Origin: Pleurotus djamor
Taxonomy: Eukaryota > Basidiomycota > Agaricomycetes > Agaricales > Pleurotaceae
Direction of reading: 5' to 3'
DNA length: 64,000 nucleotides
Assembly (NCBI GenBank): GCA_029747585.1
Contig: JAPEVF010000016.1
Location: 80,896-144,895 of the forward strand
Positions 1 through 10,048 of the stretch are shown here, piece after piece. Positions within the stretch are counted from its first letter, which is position 1, and every line of letters starts with the position of its first letter. A program made the translations under genes and the position numbers. The notes under the pieces were generated by a model that had not been told where the DNA came from, searched no databases, and worked only from the letters and a program-made list of their open reading frames with translations.

Positions 1-484
1 AGNGNCGACTTTGGTTGTCGGTGGAAGTGTGTGTAGACTGAGCTTTGGAGAGAAGGAAATCTGTCGTTGATGAACTCACGAATTTGTAGTACTTATATGT
101 CTCACCTCCGTCTCTCTGTGTTTCTCTATCATCTGTTTCTCTTTGCTCGTTAGGTAGCGTTTCTTATTTCTACTCAATGCCTTCGCTTGCTGTNCCGATC
201 ACTTTCTGTTTACTTCACAATGATATACATGTATACCTCGACGCTATCATCCTGGATCATCCTGGACGTAAAGACCGTGATAGGCTGTTGAGTCTATGCT
301 GCTGACACCACCGATTCAGATTTATTATAATCCCCAGAATCCCGACAGAATGGTCTTCAACCTTTCGCTGGCTAAGGGACACATTAATGCCTCTGAAGTT
401 CAATCTGTGTCGATGACACCTAATATAAAAGTACATTGCAGCCCAAGATCTCGATACACGATATTACAGAGGACCACCTGAATC
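1..484. other. Left-edge intergenic DNA
   Basis: No convincing gene is visible here. The stretch lies downstream of the DUF4139 gene that ends at 485. It has ambiguous bases at positions 3, 5 and 194. A pyrimidine-rich stretch (about 100-220) could belong to a neighbouring gene outside the window. Short open frames here lack family similarity and splice structure. Confidence 0.5.
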
Positions 485-2526
485 CTACAAACCGGACACA
501 GTAATGTCGATGGGATAGCTAACCTCCCATTGAGCAGTAAGGTTGATGGTTCCCTGTGGAGGGACCTTACACAACCAATTAAACAGCCCATTCCTTCCAA
601 GAGAAAGTATATCCGTGGTGACATCATCTCCCCCATCCCACTGGGCCACCACACCCTCACTAACTTTCACAGGCGGCATCAACGATTTGATCGTCGTCTC
701 CGAGGGTGATTTACCCCCTCGCAAGGAGATACTCCCGGTCAACGAAGAGGAGGTTATGGTACTAGTGGAAGAGGTGGGGAGGGAAAGAGAGGGACTGATG
801 AATTTGGTGGTGATTTGTGCGTCTTCGGAAACAGGGAAACGTTCGATGATTTTGAGGTTGTTGATAGGGCGGTTCTTGGCGTTGAAGATACTGAGCCTTT
901 GGACGTAGACGCGTTTGTTGGATTTGGACAGGAGACCTGACTGCGAAGAGTTCTTAGAGAGAGGGGCGTAGGTGACGCGAATGGCAGAGTCGATGCTGGA
1001 GGGTTCAATTCGTTGAGTCACGGTAATGTAAGAGGAGAGAAGAAGAGGACTTACCCTAGTGAACATTCGAAGCTCTCCTCTGGCGTGACGGAGGGTACTG
1101 AAGATTTAGAGATAAAGCTGCCATCGACATACACGCTCGAGCTTCCAGGGAGAAGGGCATAGTCTGTTGCGTTCTTGATAGTCGCCTTGAGATGGACGCG
1201 CTTGTCCAGTTTGGGCACGCACACCCAAGACATCTCAGCTTCGAGGGCGAGCTCCGCGATGGTGACGTTGTGACTTTCACCATCAGATGGGATGTTGATC
1301 AATCCAGGCACTTGGAACGTTGTATTCAGCGTGGTCTGTGAAGCGACGCTAGCCTGAGCGACCGCCATCTCGGGGAGTGGGGGTGGGNCCGCTGAGCCAG
1401 GAGGAGGAGGCAGCATCATTGGACTCATGACCGCGCTCTCGGGTCGGGGTGAAGCTGAACGATAGACGGCACGTGGCGGGGGAGGAGGGGCGGGGCGGTG
1501 AATGGACAGTTTCCACGGCGTGAGTACTGGGATATGTGCACCATATGTAGGTGTTACGGTTTCCAAAGTCAAAGGGGCATCTTTCCAATCCTATGATGGG
1601 GTACGGAGTATTAGTTGGATGCACACATAGGCACCGTGGCTGCGCCTACCTCGCCAGTGGTTTGTGAAATTATAGCCTTGTATACGAGGTTCACTGGCTT
1701 CTCGGTTGCCTGCATGTTCACGCGAATGTCGTATCCTGCGTGCCAAGATGCGCGTGTAACGGCTGGTCAATGAGATGAGCATTCCTCCTCTGAAGAATGG
1801 AAGGTTCCAGTGAACACACCGTAAATAAGTGTAATTTCAGCATCTCCGTCACTCGAGGCGAATAGGCCAATATTCGCCGTCATATTCAAGGCAGCGTTGG
1901 TAGGTTCTGGAAGATTTCCAGCGGCAAGCAGAAGGCGTTCGCCATCGATCTTAGAGGTAAGCGAATTGATTTCTTCACCCAGCTCAATGACTCGGGCATC
2001 AAGCTGCTCTGCCTCCGTCTCGCTACTGCGCAATATCGCTCCTAATTGACCTGGCTCAACGCGTTGGACTGTGATGGTGGACAAGTATTCTTTGATTGCT
2101 GACAGGGAACGGTTGCATCGCGCCAGAGCTTTTTCAGCGACGAGTTTTTCCTTCAAAAGGCCGTCCAGTTTCTCAGTCGAAGTGACGACAGGAGGGGCCG
2201 ACTTCTCTGGCGTGCGTGCTAGGGCAACCCCTTGGATCGTCGCTGCTCCTCGACCTTCTACTCTACGTAATTTTGCTGTCAAAGACGCGGACCACGAAGA
2301 AAGAAACATAATCAACACACCTCAAGGAGTTTTGATCGATGACATTGGGAAGTTCGTCAATTTTGACTTGATTCTGCCCACTTTGCACCGCGAACCTGTA
2401 CTGACGCGTCACCTCAGCGCGCCCAGAGTACAGGCTGATATTCGTGATTTTACTATCGCCGACGGTTGAAATCTTGAGAACATTGACCGGGTAGGAAGGT
2501 GGTGTTGCGCCTTTGGAAGAAGTCAT
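485..2526 (-). CDS. DUF4140/DUF4139 domain protein, copy 1 (mucoidy-inhibitor-like)
   Basis: Five exons: 2526-2321, 2262-1820, 1762-1650, 1590-1055 and 995-485, giving 602 residues with no frame problem. The N-terminal beta domain (about residues 20-85, with the motif SLYSGRAEVTR and then RVEGRGAATI) matches DUF4140. A coiled-coil segment follows (about 100-190). The C-terminal half (YDIRVN, LVYKAIISQTTGE, LETVTPTYG, VYVDGSFISKS, VAQWDGG) matches DUF4139. No enzymatic activity is established for this family, whose bacterial members were first linked to mucoidy. The start is the first ATG after a TATA element at 2561-2566. Unlike copies 2 and 3, this gene lacks the intron that follows the VHLK codons. 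A proline-rich linker lies between the halves, with an ambiguous base at 1388. The gene is divergent from copy 2. The family call is firm; the function is unknown. Confidence 0.85.
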
Positions 2527-2735
2527 CGCGTTTGCAGGCAAAGGAGCCTTGGGTTGGGACTTTATAGGCCTCCAGAGTCACCAGGAGTCATCACAGCCCT
2601 CCTGTTCAGGGTCTGTTCCGCCAGGACCCTACCCGGGATTTGGAAAATGACAAACGGCTGTGCACGCTCAGTAGTATAAAACCTGGGCACTCCTAGTCAT
2701 ATTTGACAGCATTTCCACGACTAGACCACGACGAA
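2527..2735. promoter_or_regulatory. Shared bidirectional promoter of two DUF4139 genes
   Basis: A 209-bp spacer separates the start codons of two divergent paralogues. On the + strand TATAAA lies at 2675-2680, 56 nt before the ATG at 2736. On the - strand TATAAA lies at 2566-2561, about 35 nt before the ATG at 2526. Each gene therefore appears to have its own core promoter, with about 110 bp left for shared upstream control. The tandem words CCAGAGTCACCAGGAGTCA (about 2571-2590) may be regulatory; this is inference. Confidence 0.55.
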
Positions 2736-4775
2736 ATGACCACAACTGCAGAAGCTCCTTGCGATTCGCCCCCCAAATTCAAGCCCAATGTCATCGACCT
2801 TGTGTCTACGACGCACAGCAGCATCTCGAATGTGAACTTGTATCCTGGACGCGCAGAGGTTACCCGAGTCTTCAACTTGGCGTTGAAGCAGGGTGTCAAC
2901 CAAGTCAAAATTTCGGCGCTACCGACCATCCTTGACCGCAGCTCACTCAGGTAAGTAATCTTGTTCTTTTTGTGCTGTGCGTTCCTGACAGATTGACATC
3001 GACATGCGTTGTGTGCAGAATTGAAGGGAGAGGCGCAGCAACGATTCATGACGTCACCGTAGCCCCGGCTCCCAACGACACGAAGCCCGCTACATCGGAA
3101 CTGTTGCAGTCTCTATCAAAGGAAGAGAAACGGGTCGAGCAAGCTATTGTTAGATGCAAAAGTGCTGCGACGTCTCTGGAAAAGTACTTCAATGCATTGG
3201 CTCCTGGTACCGTCGCGATCGCGGACCTCAGCTCCCAAATGGAGACGCTGGAACGTGAAAATGCGAAGATAGACGAACGGCTCTTTGGCTTGGAGGCCCA
3301 ATTAAGCGATATCAAGACTAAGATAGAGGAAGAGGAAGAGCGTGTCAACGCCCTTTCATTCGTTGTTCCTGAGCTCAACCTCGTTGCGACATTGGTTGTC
3401 TTTGCCGAGGAAGAGGGTGATGCAGAAATTGCCCTGATTTATGGTGAGTCATTGGAGTCAGAACGCGAGTCGCTGAGCTGACCATGTTGTTCGCAGCTGT
3501 ACCGGAAGCCAACTGGGAGGCTCGCTATGACATCCGTGTCGTCATGCTTGCCAAAGAAAAACCAGTCAGCTTGATATACAAAGCGGCCATCTCCCAGTCT
3601 ACTGGTGAAGTAAGCCAATCCTTCTCTGATATTTTACCCCGCTTACACTACCCCAGGCATGGGACAATGTCAAGTTATGTCTGGAGACCGTCACACCTAC
3701 CTTCGGTGTCGGGCTTCCTGAACTTCCTTCATGCCGTTTATCAGTATACCAGCCACCACCACCTCCACCTCCCGTCGCCCGGTTCGCCGAAGTGCAGATG
3801 ATGTCTGCACCAGCAGTAGGGATGGCTGCTCCACTCGGCCGCATGCGCATGAGAGAGAGCGCTCGGAAGGTTACCATGTCTCATGCCATGATGGAAGTCT
3901 CCAATTTTGGAGGCCTCAGCACTTCGTACGAAGTACCTGGCCTCATCAGTATACCAAGTGATCGCGAGAAGCACAATGTCACCATTGCTGAGCTTCAGCT
4001 TAACGCTACCTTTTCCTGGATTACTATTCCTAGAGTTGACACGAGGGTTCACCTCAAGGTCAGTTCAATCAAATTTCCATGTCGTGCCACCATACTCACG
4101 CGCTGCTCCTTTGACAGGCTTATGTTAAAAACGACTCGCCCTACACTCTACTCGCTGGTGAAGGGAGCGTCTACGTCGATGGCAGTTTCATCTCCAAGTC
4201 GAATCTACCAGCCGTCAGCCCTCAAGAGGGTTTCGATTGTCCCTTAGGGTTCGTTCACTTACCCATGTCCCTTCTCCTACTTGCTGATGCATTCTTTCCA
4301 AAGCCTCGACCCTGCAGTTCGCGTCACCTACCACCCGATTTCTCAGAAGACCTCAACGTCCGGGCTTTACAACAAGTCTACAGTCAAAGCATTCACCCAA
4401 CGCATCAGCGTGGCCAACACCAAACCCACACCCATTGAAAACCTGAAGATTGTCGACCGAGTTCCCATCTCAGAAGACTCACAGATCAACGTGAAGTTGA
4501 TTAGCCCCACGTTGTCTTCGCTCTCTGCTTCGTCCACTGGCGAAACGGGAACCACCAAGAATCGGGCGTCGAAGTTACTCAGTTCATCTTCCAAGATAGA
4601 CGAGGGTGTCGTGGCCCAATGGGATGGAGCAAGCGATGAAAGCGTTGACCCTTCGACATTAGGGAAAGATGGCAAGTTGAACTGGATCTGCAACATTCCA
4701 CCCCAAGGAAAGATTGACGTCGTTCTGAAATGGGAGGAGTCTGCGCCTGCCAATGTCCAAGTCGTATCATCGTAA
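2736..4775 (+). CDS. DUF4140/DUF4139 domain protein, copy 2
   Basis: Six exons: 2736-2950, 3019-3443, 3497-3609, 3657-4058, 4118-4248 and 4304-4775, giving 585 residues. The DUF4140 part (SNVNLYPGRAEVTRVF, SLRIEGRGAATIHDV) is followed by a heptad-like coiled coil rich in Glu/Lys/Leu (about 110-185). The DUF4139 part then runs from RYDIRVVML to the end, with the conserved blocks LETVTPTFG, FGGLSTSYEVPG and VHLK. Introns are 48-68 nt. The last acceptor reads ...CCAAAG rather than CAG or TAG. The start ATG is preceded by TATAAA at 2675-2680. The 3' end converges on the first GTPase gene with only 88 bp between stops. The function is unknown; the family assignment rests on agreement among the three paralogues here and known DUF4139 motifs. 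Confidence 0.87.
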
Positions 4776-4863
4776 GCATGCATGTACAGCAGTGTACGTA
4801 GTCGTTATACCGAATACCGAACGCCTATCATCGTTCCAACTCGTCGGCTGCCATTGCGCCGCT

Positions 4864-6662
4864 TTAAGAGCCAAAGACAACATTCTTGAGGTTGGCAGCA
4901 GCTCGACTCAGGAAACCACCACCCCCCGCCGACTTCTCTTCGTGCTCCTTCATAGCCTGCTCAACCACATCCTTCTTCTTCTGCAGCGACTTGATACGGT
5001 CGTCCATGCGTGTAAGCGCATCAGGGGTAGCACCCTGCTGTACCATCGTGTCATACCGCATCTGAAGCAAAGCGATGGCCTGTGAGATATACCCGACAAA
5101 ACTACCTGACAAAGCGAGTTTGTTGTACTCAGTGCAAAGCGCGCTGAGTTCGTCTTCGTAGCCATCAGTGGTCTTCTCGAGCTCCGCAATTGTATCGGCG
5201 ATTTGAAGCTTGGTAGCAGCGACTTCGCCTTCCTTCTTCTTCGCCTCTTCGTACCTCGCCTTGGCAGCCGTGTCGATGCTAGTCTCTTGTTTCTGTTTCA
5301 AAACCCACTTGGCTTTGTAATGTTGGTGAAGGGTCGCAGAATGACCACAACGCCAACATTTGAAGCCCCCGTCGGCACATTTGTCGTTATTGAAAGCCCA
5401 ACAATCGCGGCCGATGATGGCTCGGTCGAGAGTAAATGCAACTTTGCAGTCTTCGTGGCAATTGCTGTAGCAGTTTGCCTCGCAACAGAGGGTATTGTGA
5501 ATGTCAGGCGTCCCTTCGTGCTCATGGTACGGACTATCGATGATGGTTTGGAATTGCTCGTTCACTTTCTGGATCTATAAAAACGCAAAGGGTCAGGATC
5601 ACACTTCAGAACCCGGGCCGTTGACGCACCTGCTTCTGTTCATCGATATTGGCTTGAAGCCTTAACAACTCTGTCTTGCGATTCTCGGTCTGGGTGATTT
5701 GAGCGAGAACGTTTGTAATCGAGGCCTCGATCCGAGTGGACATTTGATAGAGGTCATTTATTGCCTTCGTGGGCTGGACAACGCGTTCAGTTTGCCACTG
5801 GAAGAAGCTGTTGAGAGTGACAAGCGTCTTGTCGTAGGTACGATGAACGGTTTCTTGCATGTCCGCAATGATGAAGTCCTCAAGTGGCTCCTCAGCAGTG
5901 AGCGCATCTTGGTAGTGAAACCAGCCAGCGAGAGGGTTGTCGATAGCCCAAATCCTGGCCTTCCTGAGAGGCAGAGGAAGTCCGTCACGTTTGAAATTGA
6001 ACTGAAGGGGATTGGCGACCATGGTGAACACGAAGCCGATGTTGTCAGCGATAGAGTTGGGGAACATCCCAGATATGACGGTGAGCGCATATTGGGTAGC
6101 GACGCCCAGGCGGGTGTTGGTGCCATTAGCGAGGACGATGACAGAGTCAATGGTCGCTGAAAGAAAGGGAGTGTATTAGCAATGTCTCCCAAAAACGTCG
6201 AAAAAGTTAGGAACACTGACTGATTTCATTCCGAATCGCATCTGCGATGGACTGCTTGTGTTGGTCATCGAAGTCCGTACCACGAGTGTCGGCAAGGCCT
6301 GGGGTATCCAGAATATGGACGAGGTACCCGTTGGCACAGGTAATCTTGTACAGCGATGGTTTATTGGTCTGACTACCGAGTTGCGAACCGCCAGCTTCGT
6401 TGGTGGAGATATGTACTCGAGAAAATTGCTCGAGGGTCCTTCCAGCGCAGACGTTGGCCAGGAGGTCGAGGAAGGCTGTCTTACCGACACCGGTCTCGCC
6501 GATAAGGAGAATCGTCATATCTGACTTTTTCCAAGGGGTCAAAGTCATCTTGGAATTATCGACATCTGGGGGGAAATCGGGCTTCGGAGGGAGGTTGGTG
6601 GTGGTGGCGGGGGTGGTACTGTTACCAGTGGCGTTGGGGTTGGCTTGCGATTGTCCGCTCAT
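4864..6662 (-). CDS. AIG1/septin-like P-loop GTPase with C-terminal Cys/His cluster, copy 1
   Basis: Three exons: 6662-6221, 6156-5630 and 5574-4864 (559 residues). A Pro/Thr-rich lead of about 40 residues precedes the G domain. The P-loop GETGVGKT is at about residues 55-62 and the G3 motif DTPG, in LDTPGLADTRG, is at about 119-122. A conserved TMVANPLQFNF follows where a canonical N/TKxD (G4) motif would be expected, so base specificity is not obvious. Helical segments follow, then a Cys/His cluster (C353, C358, C362, C366; C396, C399, H401, H406, H408) that looks metal-binding, then a long coiled coil. Such proteins are usually annotated in fungi as AIG1-type or P-loop NTPase proteins of unknown role. 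The start choice puts the P-loop at the same distance as in the paralogues. A TATAAATA box lies at 6751-6744. Confidence 0.82.
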
Positions 6663-6743
6663 GATGTACTGAGGTAGTGATAGTAGGCACTGCAAGAGCG
6701 TACTCTGAAATGTAGACTGGAGAAGCCGCTAGGTCTGATCTAG

Positions 6744-6751
6744 TATTTATA
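6744..6751 (-). promoter_or_regulatory. TATA box of GTPase copy 1
   Basis: TATAAATAC reads on the minus strand 82 nt upstream of the ATG at 6662. The same nine bases occur upstream of GTPase copy 3 (14079-14071), which supports a retained core promoter. Confidence 0.5.
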
Positions 6752-7598
6752 CGAATCTTTGATAAAGCAGTGGATATCAGAATCAACAGTTGTTCAAGCT
6801 GAGAAAATGAGATAGAACAAGTTAGGGAATGGACGAGTTCGATCTTAGGGTGAGGCAAGGAGCATACCATTACGCCCAATCACTAAGCGGAACGTTGGAA
6901 AAGGTTATTTCATTGTCCATTTGTTAATTGGCGTGAATGGTTCTTGCTGTTGGAAAGAGGGGACGCGAGTTTGATTGAGCACTCGCACGACAGGGATTGA
7001 GCATCAAGATTGGTCTTCGTTGCGATTGGAAAGGACCGCCTTAGGCTCTAGACCGGGAGAGATGTACCGTCCTCGCGATGAGCATGTTTGAACGTGCCAG
7101 CCTGAGGAAGCAATGGGAAGGCAACACAGACTTGGTAGCGTTCTCCACAAAAGCAGGCCTGGCATATCTATGAAAAGTCAAAGCAGGCACGAATTACTCG
7201 CGATCGGAAAGGAAGGGGAAGTTTTCCATGAGGACTGACCTTGTGGACAGACATCGCCTCGAAAACGCAAAGTTCGAAGTTTCTTAGTATAGTCAAGAGC
7301 GTCCTGGGGCGTCAAGTGGAATAGGAAGGGTTTGAATGCGCTTCGGATTGGAATTCTAGACTTCCCCGCTCTTCATCTCTCTCATCGAGATTAATGATAG
7401 GATGCTTCATTTCGGGGAAAGAGCGCGAGCTTCTGGGGAGCCGAAGTTTATTTGCGGTCAGTTGATGGCCAGAGAAGCAAGTAGTGGAACGAGATATAAA
7501 TGACACCTTCGCGGTCCTGTTGGTCGCCCGATAAGTAAGTAAAGGGCAAAAGCATCCATGGTGATGGCGGAGTGATTAAGTGATCGAACTGGGCATCG

Positions 7599-7640
7599 GG
7601 TCCAAGAGGTACTTGCATTGAATGAGCTAGAGTTAGATAA
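7599..7640 (+). repeat. Upstream block shared with SNTX-like copy 3
   Basis: GGTCCAAGA at 7599-7607 and the 18-mer TGAGCTAGAGTTAGATAA at 7623-7640 recur in the same order at 25411-25419 and 25432-25449. Both sit about 230-270 bp before the start codon of an SNTX-like gene. It may be a conserved control element or a remnant of the duplication that produced the two genes. Confidence 0.6.
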
Positions 7641-7866
7641 CAAGGCGATGGAAATCTAAGCTTCCGAACGCGAGGCGAGGGGCAACCGTCGTGAATAGTG
7701 AGGCCCAAAGAGAAGGTACGCCAATTGAGGGTTTAAGGACCCAAGGACTCGAAGACGAGGCGTCTGAAACACCGAGTCAAACACAAATACCAAGTCCTAG
7801 TATGTGAGCTGAAGCCATCGACCGTGTGTTACGATCAACTAACTCTTGTCACCCTTTCAACAGACG

Positions 7867-9927
7867 ATGAGTAGCAAGCAGTTTGAATTTAGCATGCCAG
7901 CCTTGGGCAGGGCCGCTTTCCTCGGCCAGCTCTACAACGGCAAAACCGAGCAACTCCTCAACTCCCAGCTCTTCGCCCGCGAGGTCCTCAGCGCGAACAC
8001 ATTGGAAGACAGCATCGCCAATACCTCCCTCTCCTTCACAGACGTAAAGACCCAATCCGACCGCTCGAAATCGCTCAAGATCACGGCAGAGATCTCCCTC
8101 TCCATCATGAGTGGCATGATCAAGCTGTCCGGCTCCGGAGAGTACGTCGACGCAAGCAAGTCAAACGTTTCGTCGCACGAAATATCCGCGGTTTGCACCG
8201 TTCAGAAGAAGAACAAGCGGCTCGACGTCGGTCCTGTCGTCACTTTACAGAAGTGGACGCAAGTCAGCAACCTTGGCGCTACCCACGTCGTGACTGCCAT
8301 TCGGATGGGAGGTACCCTAGTCGCAAATATCGTCCAGAAAGACTCGAACTCGGAGGACGAAAAGGTCATCAAAGGGAGCTTCTCGGCTTCGTTCATGGAG
8401 GGCATGGGCGCAGCGTTCAGCGCCAGCGGTTCCGCCAGCATCAACTCGACCGAAAGCGGCAAAGACCTCAACAACAAGTGCGATTTCAAGATATACGGGG
8501 ACTGGTCGTCTTCCCAAACTATCCCCACAACCATCGGCGAAGTCTTCCAGCTCATCAAGGATTGGCCGAATCTGGTCGGCGACGGCGTCCCATGCACGAT
8601 AACCCTCACTCCTATTTCACAATTCGTGGACACCTCCCCGGAGTCGTTGATGCTTTACGAGCTCGAGCAGCATAAGATCATGAGTATGGCGAAAGCCTAC
8701 GACGATTTCTTCGCTTTGAGTGGCCGTCGAGCTAGAATCGTAGCACGTTTGGAGAGTGGGGTGGGCGAGTTTTGCCCAACCTTTTTGAACGCCTGTGTCG
8801 AGAAGAAGTTAGAGGTCGAGCAAGCCCTCGGATTGGCAAGAGAGGAGCTCACCACCTACCTCGTCGCGTATCGCACAAGTGGTCCTAGCGCCTTGGAGGG
8901 GGTCGAGACGTTCCTCGCTAGGATGAGAAGTGGGTTCACCGATGGCATCCTCGCGTGCAACGCTGATGATGCCAAGGTGGATCTCCTTAACTCGATCAGT
9001 ACTCTGGCTACAGCTGAGAGCGCGCCCTTGGCATCGGTTGGAACGCTTCGATCCTACGTCACAAGTGTTGGTAGCGGGGCAGTTGGTGTGGTGATCGTTC
9101 CTCCAGCACCCAAGCTTAGTAGCGCGACCAACACCTTCAACTTATTGATCCAAAGCATTCGTAAATGGCGAGAGGACGAGGATAAGAAGATCCAGAATGC
9201 CGACGGAACGACTCCCGTAACCAAGTTTTCCGCGTTCTATGCCGATGCCGAGTTCGAGACGGAAATATTGAGTTTGGAAGGCACTCGAGGCGTGGTTCAG
9301 CGAGGACTGGACCAAGCAAAGGCATCCGGGGAATCCTGCTTCATCCACTATGGTTTGCTACCTGGCCAGAGCGTGCGCAAGGAGTACGACTGGTCCCTCC
9401 TCAATAACGAGGGATGGGGATTCCTGACCAGCCAGGACGAAAACTACTACTATGTGGGTCAAGTTAAAGGGGGCCTCCGACATGGACGAGGCACTGTAAC
9501 GTACGCTGATGGCTCGACTTATACGGGGGACTGGTGGAAGGACATGAGGCACGGCGAGGGCAAGCTCAGCGACGCTGATGGGAACGTCGAGTCTAACGGC
9601 GTGTTCATTGAGAACATTTACCGCTCGGATGGAATAGTCCTCAAGGTGTCGGTTTACAGACGAGACCAAGTCATGACCGCGTCCATCAGGGTACCGTTGC
9701 GCAAATACGACTCTACGCCATCGCACGTCCTGCGCATTGGCGAAATGATGGGCTGGCTCGACAGAGACGAATTCCGTCTCGAGTTGATTTCAAAGACCAG
9801 AGCGTTCACTACTTTGAGCATGGAAGTCAGAGGCAAGCTTTTGAAGCCGGGAACGAGAAGTGACTTGTATACGGCGAGCTGGCCATTGGATCAGGGTTTG
9901 GCAGAAATCAAGGCAACGATGAAGTAG
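7867..9927 (+). CDS. SNTX-like MACPF-fold protein with C-terminal MORN repeats, copy 1
   Basis: An intronless frame of 686 residues. The first about 260 residues follow the pattern of the stonustoxin/verrucotoxin-type MACPF domain: MPALGRAAFLGQLYNG at the start, a cluster of aliphatic/Gly segments, the block NLGATHVVTAIRMGGTL, then FKIYGDW and a PxxxTLTPIxQF stretch. This domain in fish toxins is a relative of perforin and the cholesterol-dependent cytolysins. A helical segment (about 260-375) and a mixed alpha/beta segment (about 385-510) follow, as in the FAT and thioredoxin-like parts of SNTX proteins. MORN repeats follow at about 530-590 (GLRHGRGTVTYADGSTYTGD, DMRHGEGKL), then a beta-rich tail. 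No signal peptide is seen, so it is probably intracellular. The start is the ATG at 7867, matching the other copies. The fold assignment is by motif order; pore formation is not shown. It converges on GTPase copy 2. Confidence 0.78.
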   Translation: MSSKQFEFSMPALGRAAFLGQLYNGKTEQLLNSQLFAREVLSANTLEDSIANTSLSFTDVKTQSDRSKSLKITAEISLSIMSGMIKLSGSGEYVDASKSNVSSHEISAVCTVQKKNKRLDVGPVVTLQKWTQVSNLGATHVVTAIRMGGTLVANIVQKDSNSEDEKVIKGSFSASFMEGMGAAFSASGSASINSTESGKDLNNKCDFKIYGDWSSSQTIPTTIGEVFQLIKDWPNLVGDGVPCTITLTPISQFVDTSPESLMLYELEQHKIMSMAKAYDDFFALSGRRARIVARLESGVGEFCPTFLNACVEKKLEVEQALGLAREELTTYLVAYRTSGPSALEGVETFLARMRSGFTDGILACNADDAKVDLLNSISTLATAESAPLASVGTLRSYVTSVGSGAVGVVIVPPAPKLSSATNTFNLLIQSIRKWREDEDKKIQNADGTTPVTKFSAFYADAEFETEILSLEGTRGVVQRGLDQAKASGESCFIHYGLLPGQSVRKEYDWSLLNNEGWGFLTSQDENYYYVGQVKGGLRHGRGTVTYADGSTYTGDWWKDMRHGEGKLSDADGNVESNGVFIENIYRSDGIVLKVSVYRRDQVMTASIRVPLRKYDSTPSHVLRIGEMMGWLDRDEFRLELISKTRAFTTLSMEVRGKLLKPGTRSDLYTASWPLDQGLAEIKATMK

Positions 9928-10048
9928 TCTAACCGTAGGGTAATTGACCGTGGGATACTTACATAATAAGTAGACCTAAAGACAGGAGTACAGGAGATGC
10001 CCTATTTTTTTGGCCAATTGCAGAAGGCAAGCGACAGGTTAACAAGGG

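Larger units (their letters stand above)
6663..7866. other. Divergent intergenic region between GTPase 1 and SNTX-like gene 1
   Basis: I see no gene here. The region should hold promoters for both flanking genes. It contains the GTPase TATA box (6744-6751) and a TATAAA at 7495-7500. A block at 7599-7640 recurs upstream of SNTX-like copy 3. The sequence CTTTCAACAG just before ACGATG (acceptor ending at 7863) could be the end of a 5'UTR intron for the gene starting at 7867. Confidence 0.5.

Noticed and set aside
8193..8675. Alternative frames inside the SNTX-like genes (both strands)
   Set aside because: Shadows of a long conserved frame; composition (Arg/His-rich) is typical of off-frame GC-rich coding DNA.
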